Shown here piece by piece: positions 1 to 5,026 of a DNA stretch of 5,026 bases (position 1 is its first letter; each line of letters starts with the position of its first letter). Where the stretch lies: NCBI GenBank assembly GCA_945861165.1, contig CAMATO010000072.1, forward strand, positions 1 to 5,026. The letters are read 5' to 3'. The position numbers and the translations under genes are program-made. A model generated the notes under the pieces. It saw nothing but the letters and a program-made list of their open reading frames with translations, searched no databases and was not told where the DNA came from. The stretch is from Bifidobacterium breve (GTDB taxonomy: Bacteria > Actinomycetota > Actinomycetes > S36-B12 > UBA5976).

Positions 1-780
1 GCCGATGGTAGTGATCTTAAAAGAATTGAACGACAACAGGAATTACTTTCTTTAACAATTGATCAAGTTACAAAAATGAATTTAATAACAGATCTGCCTG
101 CCCTATATAAAGTTTTAAATGCGGCAACTTCTTCACTAAGAATGGATCCGGGCCTTTCAGATCTAGATTCACTAGTAACTCTTTCCACAAGTTTATCTAG
201 CATGGGATCAAAGAATATTTCATTTGTAACTGTTCCTTTTGAAGGAACTGCGGATGGAAACCACGTGCAATGGACAACAGTTGCCACAGATTTGTGGAGC
301 GCCATAATAAATGACACTGGGTGGCCACCAATTGAGGGTGTACCAAGTCCTAGTGCGAGTCCGGAAACAGAAAACATTGTGGTTAAGCCCAGTGATGTAG
401 CAACAGTTGTTTTAAATGGCACTAGACGTTCTGGTTTTGCAGCGTTGACAGGAGATTATTTAAAAAATAAGGGCGTAAATATTGTCGAGGTTGGCAACGC
501 CCCCATTAAAGACACTGCTGAAACAGTTATTGTGCACACCAGCGGTAACGCTTTGAAAGCTGCAGTTATTGCACAACTTTTGGGAATAACTAATGTTGCT
601 GAAGATCCTGAATTAACTGGATCTGATGTTGTTGTGATTTTAGGAAATAACGCCCCTGCTACTTGGGTGCTGCCCACTGCTCCTGTTGTGGTGGCTACCC
701 CAACCAATTCTCCAACTCCCACCCCATCACCTGCTGCGATTGCTGCACCTGAAAGTGGTTTGTTCTGTCCGTTGCCTTAA
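1..780 (+). CDS. LCP (LytR-CpsA-Psr) family protein with C-terminal LytR_C domain, 5' end missing
   Basis: The reading frame is open from base 1 and ends in TAA at 778-780, leaving 259 visible residues; the start and most of the catalytic LCP domain lie left of the window. The opening residues contain D5, R8 and the R11-Q12-Q13 block, matching the conserved D..R..RQQ segment near the end of LCP domains. After about 85 more residues and a Pro/Ser-rich linker (about 113-121) comes a LytR_C-like domain (about 134-217), with VVLNGT, an alpha/beta pattern and ending in VVVILG. The last 40 residues are a Pro/Thr/Ser/Ala-rich tail closing in GLFCPLP. Known of the family: LCP enzymes transfer glycopolymers from undecaprenyl-pyrophosphate carriers to peptidoglycan outside the membrane. 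The convergent polymer-export operon next door fits that role. The membrane anchor and catalytic arginines are not visible, so activity cannot be judged. The internal ATG at 76 is not a credible start because the family motif lies upstream of it. Confidence 0.85.
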   Translation, partial: ADGSDLKRIERQQELLSLTIDQVTKMNLITDLPALYKVLNAATSSLRMDPGLSDLDSLVTLSTSLSSMGSKNISFVTVPFEGTADGNHVQWTTVATDLWSAIINDTGWPPIEGVPSPSASPETENIVVKPSDVATVVLNGTRRSGFAALTGDYLKNKGVNIVEVGNAPIKDTAETVIVHTSGNALKAAVIAQLLGITNVAEDPELTGSDVVVILGNNAPATWVLPTAPVVVATPTNSPTPTPSPAAIAAPESGLFCPLP

Positions 781-1655
781 ATAATTGGTGGGCGAAGAAA
801 CAGCGTCATTTTTAAAACAGTAAACCAAGACAATTTCTTTTGTGGACTTAAATCAACTCTTTTTCCCTCTCGCCAACCTTTGTTAAATTCTTTTTTACCC
901 TCAGAATTACTGCGTAAACGAAAAAGTGAAATAGCTTTCCAGTTGAGCAAGTACAGAAAAGAAATTAATCCAGGCAGATTTCTTCTGGCTAATAAAACTC
1001 GATTTCTGGCTTGATATTGATAATAAATTTGATGTCTAGTTTCTGGTTCAACAGCAGGATGAGCCACCACTACATCTCCTGCATACCAACATCTAAATCC
1101 TGCGTCCCAAATTCTCCAAACTAAATCAACACCTTCATGTCCGTAAAAGAATTCACTTGGCCAGGAACCAACTTTTTCAAAAACATCTCGTCGCACAGTT
1201 GTAGCACCTTCCCATAAAGCAAAAATATGTGAAGGTCGATCAGGATTTTTAGTATTTAATCTAGGGATCCATCTTCGAGGAGTTGCTAAACCATTTGGAT
1301 CTTTGGGTTGAGGTTGCATCAAGGCAACTTTTGGCATTTCAATAAATTTTTGATAAATACGAGACAATGTGTCGTTGTCTTCTAAAATCACATCATCATC
1401 GAGAAAGAAAAGTAAATCTCCTTTGACACTGCTAACGCCTGAATTTCTTCCAGCTGGAATACCTAAATTTTCTTTGCTGTGAACACTTTTTACTGCAGCT
1501 GGTAAGTCTGTTGGTAGCCAACCATTACCAACTACCACCACATCCACTTCAATATCAACTTGTCCTAACAGAGACGAAAGTGCAGCTTTTAGTTGAATAG
1601 GACGATTTCCTTGAGTTAAGACAACACAACCAAAAGTTGGTTTTAATTCATTCAT
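777..1655 (-). CDS. Family 2 glycosyltransferase (GT-A fold)
   Basis: This 292-residue protein is a probable cytoplasmic nucleotide-sugar transferase. Residues 8-18 (GCVVLTQGNRP) form the first beta strand and nucleotide-binding turn; NLGIPAGRNSG (63-73) is a typical GT2 segment before the metal site. The metal-binding motif is D86-D87-D88 within FFLDDDV. The acceptor and catalytic-base region is GHEGVDLVWRIWDAG (172-186), where E174 and D177 occupy the usual ED position. H199 follows at the end of the catalytic domain. The C-terminal third is basic, with a hydrophobic stretch at about 228-245 that could touch the membrane but is not a convincing transmembrane helix. It is last in the leftward operon, 3 bases after the preceding stop. 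No Shine-Dalgarno is visible before its ATG, so translational coupling is likely. The sequence resembles glycosyltransferases paired with CDP-alcohol transferases in actinobacterial wall clusters (from memory, not searched). Donor sugar and acceptor are unknown. Confidence 0.85.
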   Translation of the reverse strand: MNELKPTFGCVVLTQGNRPIQLKAALSSLLGQVDIEVDVVVVGNGWLPTDLPAAVKSVHSKENLGIPAGRNSGVSSVKGDLLFFLDDDVILEDNDTLSRIYQKFIEMPKVALMQPQPKDPNGLATPRRWIPRLNTKNPDRPSHIFALWEGATTVRRDVFEKVGSWPSEFFYGHEGVDLVWRIWDAGFRCWYAGDVVVAHPAVEPETRHQIYYQYQARNRVLLARRNLPGLISFLYLLNWKAISLFRLRSNSEGKKEFNKGWREGKRVDLSPQKKLSWFTVLKMTLFLRPPII

Positions 1656-1658
1656 ATT

Positions 1659-2417
1659 TTAAGCGCGTAGACGCGAAGAGGTAAGTATTGCCACTAAGTG
1701 ACCAACCACTGTCACAAATGCTGCACAGGTTAAGAAAATTAAGACTGTGTCAGAAACATTGAATATTACGGAAAGCAAAATAATAATACTCAATTCTACA
1801 GAATGATAAATCTTATGAATGGGGAAAAATCTGAATAAGGAACGAATTATTGCAATAAGTCCATTGCGAGGAATAGCTACGTTTTTATCTTCAGAAAGTT
1901 TAGCTAGGTTAGAAAAACTTCTTGCCACATGCACCATGTCATTGAGAACTTTGTTGAATGTAATCAAAAGTGAAAAAACTAAGCCAAAAATTATTGCACT
2001 AACTCGTTCCCCGTTTTCCAAATAAACTCTAACTCCAAATGCGATTGCTAACAGGGCTTCAGTTGAATAGTGGCCAAAACGATCAATGAAGATTCCTGCT
2101 GGGTTATATTCTTGAGTTACCCGAGCCATTTCTCCATCGCAGCAATCAAAAAGCATTTGCAGTTGCGAAAAAATAACTGCCAACACCGCTCCCAGAATTC
2201 CAGTCTTAATAACGCTCAGCGCTGCAATCCATCCGGAAAAAACCATTAACCAAGTCACTGCAGTTGGACTCAAACCAAATTTTAATAAAATTTTAGATAA
2301 ATATGGAGAAATCTTTCTCATATATAACGGTCCAGACCAGTGTTCAGCGACTCTTCGATTCAATACTTCTGGTGGTTGTCCCAGTGCCTTGATTTGTGCA
2401 ATGGAGTAGTTAGTCAT
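1659..2417 (-). CDS. CDP-alcohol phosphatidyltransferase family membrane enzyme with atypical active-site motif
   Basis: This 252-residue polytopic membrane protein belongs to the CDP-OH_P_transf family, which moves a phospho-alcohol from a CDP-alcohol to an acceptor hydroxyl. The signature D(x)2DG(x)2AR(x)8G(x)3D(x)3D is nearly complete: D91, D94, G95, A98, R99, G108 and D112 are all present at correct spacing. Position 116, the fourth Asp in canonical members, is His (CAC read on the minus strand at 2072-2070). The next acidic residue is E120. Hydrophobic segments lie at about 52-70, 74-90, 117-132, 139-158, 207-220 and 224-245. An N-terminal extension with EHWSGPLYMRKIS (25-37) precedes the core and recalls an actinobacterial subfamily. 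Its ATG overlaps the end of the ABC ATPase gene by 8 bases, indicating translational coupling. Placed between polysaccharide-export and glycosyltransferase genes, it more likely modifies or primes an exported glycan than makes bulk phospholipid; this is inference. Substrates are unknown. Confidence 0.85.
   Translation of the reverse strand: MTNYSIAQIKALGQPPEVLNRRVAEHWSGPLYMRKISPYLSKILLKFGLSPTAVTWLMVFSGWIAALSVIKTGILGAVLAVIFSQLQMLFDCCDGEMARVTQEYNPAGIFIDRFGHYSTEALLAIAFGVRVYLENGERVSAIIFGLVFSLLITFNKVLNDMVHVARSFSNLAKLSEDKNVAIPRNGLIAIIRSLFRFFPIHKIYHSVELSIIILLSVIFNVSDTVLIFLTCAAFVTVVGHLVAILTSSRLRA
1664..1675 (-). other. Small GC-only inverted repeat before the last operon gene
   Basis: Read on the minus strand, CGCG-TCTA-CGCG forms a possible 4-bp stem with a 4-base loop, ending 8 bases before the ATG at 1655. 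It lies in the last codons of the CDP-alcohol enzyme (Ser-Arg-Leu-Arg-Ala). It occupies the place where a Shine-Dalgarno would be, and none is seen. It is too short and has no U-run, so it is not a terminator. It may be only a consequence of Arg codons. Confidence 0.2.
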
Positions 2418-3153
2418 GAAAACCCCCTACATCTTTTTTGTATGCACTTAATGCTTCAGACAATGCTCCATCAAAAGCTAGGGAACCATTTTTCAGATAT
2501 AAACCTCTAGTGCAAAACTCTGTCAAATCTCTTTCTTTATGTGAAACTAAGAAAAGTGTTTTACCTTGATTTAGCAAATCTTGCATTCTGATGTAACACT
2601 TTTCTCTAAATGCCGCATCACCCACAGCCAAAGCTTCGTCAACTAAAATTATGGGTTCATCAATGGATGTAACGATTGAGAAACCTAATCTAATTTGCAT
2701 ACCACTTGAAAAGTGTCTTACAGGGGTGTCTAAGAAATCCCCCACTTCAGCAAATTCCACAATACTGTCGAATCTGTTTCTAACTTCACTCCTACTTAAA
2801 CCGTGCAATCCTGCAACTAAGGAAATATTGTCTCGGGCTGTTAGATCAATTTTTAATCCACCAGTTAATTCAATAAGCGGAGCAACTCCCCCGTTAACTT
2901 TGACACTTCCTTCATCAGGTAACAAAACACCAGCCATTAATCGAAGCAGTGTGCTTTTTCCTTCACCATTGGCACCCATTAGCCCAACAGCTTCACCAGC
3001 TTTTACTTCGAAATTAATATTTCTTAAAGCCCAGAACTCACCCTTAGGTGAGGTATTTTTTTGCTGTAATAACATTTCTCGAATTGAGAAATTTCTTTTT
3101 CTATTACGTCTGAAACTTACCCCAATATCTTTTACTTCAATCACTACACTCAT
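2410..3153 (-). CDS. ABC transporter ATP-binding protein, Wzt/TagH type (polysaccharide export), short form
   Basis: This 247-residue nucleotide-binding subunit should power export of a lipid-linked glycopolymer. Visible motifs in order: Walker A GANGEGKST (60-68); the Wzt/TagH-type stretch APLIELTGG followed by LTARDNI (91-110); the family-typical signature FSSGMQIRL (148-156); Walker B ILVDE (169-173, D172 and E173) continuing into ALAVGD; and the switch His in VSH (203-205). The SSGM signature and ALAVGD are characteristic of O-antigen and teichoic-acid exporters. The protein stops soon after the ATPase fold, so it lacks the C-terminal carbohydrate-binding domain of long Wzt proteins such as E. 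coli O9a Wzt, and resembles the short exporters. Its ATG abuts the permease stop with no spacer, and a Shine-Dalgarno (GAAGGAAG) sits 5 bases upstream, within the end of the permease gene. It surely pairs with that permease. The exported polymer is not identifiable. Confidence 0.93.
   Translation of the reverse strand: MSVVIEVKDIGVSFRRNRKRNFSIREMLLQQKNTSPKGEFWALRNINFEVKAGEAVGLMGANGEGKSTLLRLMAGVLLPDEGSVKVNGGVAPLIELTGGLKIDLTARDNISLVAGLHGLSRSEVRNRFDSIVEFAEVGDFLDTPVRHFSSGMQIRLGFSIVTSIDEPIILVDEALAVGDAAFREKCYIRMQDLLNQGKTLFLVSHKERDLTEFCTRGLYLKNGSLAFDGALSEALSAYKKDVGGFHD
2423..2428 (-). promoter_or_regulatory. G-rich ribosome binding site of the CDP-alcohol enzyme
   Basis: AGGGGG on the minus strand lies 5 bases before the ATG at 2417, within the ABC ATPase coding sequence. 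It can pair with the 16S tail using one G-U wobble. It supports the ATG that overlaps the ATPase stop by 8 bases. Confidence 0.5.
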
Positions 3154-3912
3154 TTAAACTTCCTTCAATACTGATCGTTCAACTTTTTTAAAGAAAACGA
3201 TACCGGATATGAAAATTATTAAGGAAATAATAATTGAGAAAACAATTGGAGTAATTAAATTTGAATCATTCCAAAAACCTGCCCTATACATGGAAATAAT
3301 TCCAGTCATGGGATTTAAATATGCAATAGTGTGAAACTGGGCAGGAATATCTGATATTCCATAAATAATTGGTGTTAAATAAAATGTCATTCTTAATAAA
3401 ATACGTAAAAGATTTGTGGTGTCTCGAGCCAAGACTGTTAGTGGTGCCAGAATCAAGCCGATTCCAGTAAGAAGTAAGAATTGCACCACAAAAGCCAAGG
3501 GAATAAACAATAACTGCATTGAGACTTCAGCTTTAGCAATTATTGAAATTAAAACCAAAATCGGTAAAGCAAAGACAAATTCAACTCCTTTAGCGCCAAT
3601 ACTTTTAATAACCCATAAGAATCTTGGAATAGCGATGGAACGAACCATTTTGCTTTCGACAACAAGGGATCGAGCTGAATCAGTGACTGCACCGTTGAAC
3701 CATGTCCAAGAAAGGATTCCTGTCAACAAAAACAAAATGTAGGGTTGTTCACCAATTGAATTTGAGCCCACAATGTAGGAAAATACAAACCAATAAATAA
3801 TGGACATTGCTAATGGATCTAGAAGTGTCCATAAATAACCAAGCCAGGTTCCGGCATATCTAATTTGTAAATCTCGATAAACCAAAATTCGAAAGGCAGC
3901 AAACTTACCCAA
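3154..3912 (-). CDS. ABC transporter permease, Wzm/TagG type (ABC-2 family), TTG start
   Basis: This 252-residue integral membrane subunit probably forms the channel that moves a lipid-linked glycopolymer across the cytoplasmic membrane. The N-terminal amphipathic segment RDLQIRYAGTWLGYLW (13-28), leading into LDPL, is characteristic of ABC-2 polysaccharide permeases. Hydrophobic segments follow at about 33-50, 58-72, 108-127, 132-157, 170-187 and 218-240. The loop LNPMTGIISMYRAGFW (199-214) matches the conserved LNP...YR region before the last helix, and the basic cytoplasmic tail FFKKVERSVLKEV is typical. The start is TTG at 3912-3910: two in-frame TGA codons lie just upstream, no ATG or GTG intervenes, and a strong GGAGGAG site is 10 bases before it. 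The next in-frame TTG (codon 10) would remove part of the N-terminal family motif region and has no comparable site, and the first ATG (codon 36) is too late. It is followed with no gap by its ATPase partner. Confidence 0.92.
   Translation of the reverse strand: MGKFAAFRILVYRDLQIRYAGTWLGYLWTLLDPLAMSIIYWFVFSYIVGSNSIGEQPYILFLLTGILSWTWFNGAVTDSARSLVVESKMVRSIAIPRFLWVIKSIGAKGVEFVFALPILVLISIIAKAEVSMQLLFIPLAFVVQFLLLTGIGLILAPLTVLARDTTNLLRILLRMTFYLTPIIYGISDIPAQFHTIAYLNPMTGIISMYRAGFWNDSNLITPIVFSIIISLIIFISGIVFFKKVERSVLKEV
3159..3166 (-). promoter_or_regulatory. Ribosome binding site of the ABC ATPase, inside the permease gene
   Basis: GAAGGAAG on the minus strand ends 5 bases before the ATPase ATG at 3153. 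It lies in the last codons of the permease, whose TAA touches the ATG directly. This favours coupled, roughly equal synthesis of the two transporter subunits. Confidence 0.7.
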
Positions 3913-3922
3913 AGGGTTCGTT

Positions 3923-3929
3923 CTCCTCC
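3923..3929 (-). promoter_or_regulatory. Strong ribosome binding site deciding the TTG start of the permease
   Basis: GGAGGAG on the minus strand lies 10 bases before the TTG at 3912. It is the best Shine-Dalgarno in the window. With two in-frame TGA stops just upstream and no other start codon between, it fixes the permease start at TTG. The strong site may offset the weak start codon. Confidence 0.75.
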
Positions 3930-3963
3930 ACGCTCATCAGAAGCAATCGCGTTACAACCTAGG

Positions 3964-4944
3964 TTACAGGCGTTTGCTTCCCTTCAAGAAACCAACGCCC
4001 CATGACAAATGCATAGTTGGCAAAACCACCAGCAAAAGTAGTCGACTGAGCAGACTAATTTTGGCTCCAATAGAAAATAGTGCCAGCAGAATTACCGAAA
4101 AATAAAGTGCTGGTGCAATCCAGCCTAATTGTAACCACCAAGTATCTAAAATATTTGAAAGTAAAATCATTACTAAACCAATTATTAAGCCACTTACTGT
4201 AATTGGTGGAGCTAAATATCTTAGCGAAACTGTTTCAGGATAAGTCTTGGTTACTTGTTTTCTCCATTGACCATATTGAAAATATTGTTTAGCTAACTCA
4301 AAAAGATTTTTTCTGGGTCGGTAGGTAACAACTAGATCTGGATTAAACCAAATCTTTCCCCCAGTTTTCCTTATCCGATAATTCATTTCCCAGTCTTGTG
4401 CCCTAATAAATGATTCATCAAAATATCCAACTCTTATTAAGGCTGACTTCTTAAACGTTCCTAAATAAACTGTGTCTGCCTCACCTGCTTTTCCTCCCAC
4501 ATGAAACGGGGCATTACCAACGCCAAACTTTGAAGTCATCGCTGCAGCCACACTTTTTTCAAAAGTATTGGTGCCCTGTGCCTGCATTAAGCCACCCACA
4601 TTGTCAGCATCGGTTGCCAACAAAGTTGAGACCGCATTTTTTATGTAATTTTTATCAACGAGAGCATGACCATCAAGTCTGACAATGATTTCAAAATTGG
4701 ATTTTTTTATGGCACTATTTAACGCACTGGCAGTTCTTCCCGAGGGATTGTCAACTAATTTGACTCTGGGATCTTTTTCTAACTCTTGCGCAATTTTATT
4801 GGTTTGATCTTTTGATGGACCAAGGGCCAAAATTATTTCTAACTGACCTGAATAGTCTTGGTTCAAAATAGCTTGTACAGATTGAGTTAAGAATCGTTCT
4901 TCATTTAGAACAGGGATGATCACAGAAACTGCTGGTTCTGACAT
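3964..4944 (-). CDS. Family 2 glycosyltransferase with C-terminal membrane segments, ExoA-like
   Basis: From the ATG at 4944 this is a 326-residue protein. The N-terminal GT-A domain opens with VSVIIPVLNEE (6-16); ILNQDYSG (26-33) and ALGPSKDQT (40-48) are typical GT2 segments. RLDGHA (89-94) supplies D91 in the metal-site position, with the DGHA wording seen in succinoglycan ExoA-like enzymes. RAQDWEMNYRIRKTGG (181-196) provides the catalytic-base region (D184, E186) and R190. Hydrophobic segments at about 246-266, 272-291 and 299-318 should anchor it in the membrane. It probably adds a sugar from a nucleotide donor to a lipid-linked acceptor on the inner face; donor and linkage are unknown. 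A GTG four codons upstream (4956) is an alternative start, but the ATG is preferred because the protein then begins MSEPAVSVIIP as relatives do and a G-run lies just upstream. A 51-base gap separates it from the permease gene. Confidence 0.88.
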   Translation of the reverse strand: MSEPAVSVIIPVLNEERFLTQSVQAILNQDYSGQLEIILALGPSKDQTNKIAQELEKDPRVKLVDNPSGRTASALNSAIKKSNFEIIVRLDGHALVDKNYIKNAVSTLLATDADNVGGLMQAQGTNTFEKSVAAAMTSKFGVGNAPFHVGGKAGEADTVYLGTFKKSALIRVGYFDESFIRAQDWEMNYRIRKTGGKIWFNPDLVVTYRPRKNLFELAKQYFQYGQWRKQVTKTYPETVSLRYLAPPITVSGLIIGLVMILLSNILDTWWLQLGWIAPALYFSVILLALFSIGAKISLLSRLLLLVVLPTMHLSWGVGFLKGSKRL

Positions 4945-4947
4945 TAA

Positions 4948-4954
4948 TCCCCCC
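4948..4954 (-). promoter_or_regulatory. G-run, probable ribosome binding site favouring ATG 4944
   Basis: GGGGGGA on the minus strand lies just before the ATG at 4944, with 4 bases from the last G to the start. The spacing is short but the run can pair with the 16S tail through G-U wobble. If translation instead begins at the GTG at 4956, this run would be coding (Gly-Gly). Confidence 0.4.
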
Positions 4955-4959
4955 ACTTT

Positions 4960-5026
4960 TTAACTCTTTGATAGCAACGCTAGTCGAATAATGAGAAAAA
5001 TCCTGGAATAAATCGTACGATTAACC
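4960..5026 (-). CDS. Possible 3' end of an upstream gene in the same operon
   Basis: On the minus strand one frame is open from the right edge for 21 codons and stops with TAA at 4962-4960, only 15 bases before the preferred start of the ExoA-like glycosyltransferase. The visible tail is hydrophobic and basic (ending RLALLSKS), which would suit the end of a membrane-associated protein. The spacing fits the tight packing of the other operon genes. An open run this short is expected by chance in AT-rich DNA, and a second minus-strand frame is also open for 14 codons from the edge. No family can be assigned. The alternative is that this is an untranslated leader of the operon. Confidence 0.3.
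   Translation of the reverse strand, partial: VNRTIYSRIFLIIRLALLSKS

Noticed and set aside
63..722. Two minus-strand open frames (63-422 and 456-722) across the LCP gene
   Set aside because: They oppose the LCP and LytR_C coding sequence, have no ribosome site of note and no recognisable family. The conserved motifs are on the plus strand.
1819..2025. Plus-strand open frame of 68 codons across the CDP-alcohol gene
   Set aside because: Antisense to the conserved membrane enzyme, short, and without a domain.
777..2417. Assignment as a mycobacterial-type galactan locus (GlfT1 with Rv3781/Rv3783-like exporter)
   Set aside because: The ABC pair and a GT2 gene are shared, but the glycosyltransferase does not read like GlfT1 and the CDP-alcohol enzyme is not part of that arrangement. 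The polymer is left unnamed.
2651..3157. Long plus-strand open frame (168 codons) across the ABC ATPase gene
   Set aside because: It lies antisense to a gene with a full set of ABC ATPase motifs. The translation is rich in Ser, Pro, Leu and Asn without any recognisable domain, as expected of a mirror frame.
3416..3742. Plus-strand open frame of 108 codons across the permease gene
   Set aside because: It is antisense to a clear ABC-2 permease. Its Lys/Thr/Ile-rich translation shows no domain.
3956..3965. Perfect 10-base palindrome AACCTAGGTT at the end of the ExoA-like gene
   Set aside because: It has no loop, no following T-run and no second copy, so it is neither a terminator nor a convincing operator. 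A single 10-base palindrome can occur by chance.
4967..4997. Possible promoter upstream of the ExoA-like gene (TTCTCA, then TATCAA on the minus strand)
   Set aside because: Each box matches only 4 of 6 consensus bases with an 18-base spacer, which is common by chance in AT-rich DNA, and the segment may be coding.

Overview
The window is an AT-rich stretch of a bacterial chromosome holding part of a cell-surface glycopolymer locus. Two features suggest a low-GC actinobacterium, perhaps a streamlined aquatic lineage. First, the LCP-type protein at the left edge ends in a LytR_C domain and a Pro/Thr/Ser tail, an arrangement typical of Actinobacteria. Second, the first glycosyltransferase and the CDP-alcohol transferase resemble, from memory, a pair found in actinobacterial wall-polymer clusters. 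The lineage is inferred and no rRNA or marker gene is present to confirm it. All six main genes end in TAA, packing is very tight, and no intergenic gap exceeds about 51 bases.

Layout: positions 1-780 (+) carry the 3' part of an LCP (LytR-CpsA-Psr) protein whose start lies left of the window. It converges on, and overlaps by 4 bases, a leftward operon that fills the rest. In transcription order (right to left) this operon holds: a possible gene tail at the right edge (stop at 4960); an ExoA-like family 2 glycosyltransferase with C-terminal membrane segments (3964-4944); a Wzm/TagG-type ABC permease starting with TTG (3154-3912); a short Wzt/TagH-type ATPase without a glycan-binding domain (2410-3153); a CDP-alcohol phosphotransferase family membrane enzyme (1659-2417); and a soluble-looking family 2 glycosyltransferase (777-1655). 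The junctions are a 51-base gap, a stop that abuts the next start, an 8-base overlap and a 3-base gap, so the five genes are probably co-transcribed.

Working model (inference): the two glycosyltransferases and the CDP-alcohol enzyme build or decorate a lipid-linked polymer on the inner face of the membrane, possibly adding a phospho-polyol. The ABC pair exports it, and the LCP protein attaches it to peptidoglycan. The polymer cannot be identified from this window. The most unusual point is the CDP-alcohol enzyme: its otherwise canonical active-site motif has His where the family's fourth, proposed catalytic, Asp is expected. I found no RNA gene, mobile element, CRISPR array or clear terminator.
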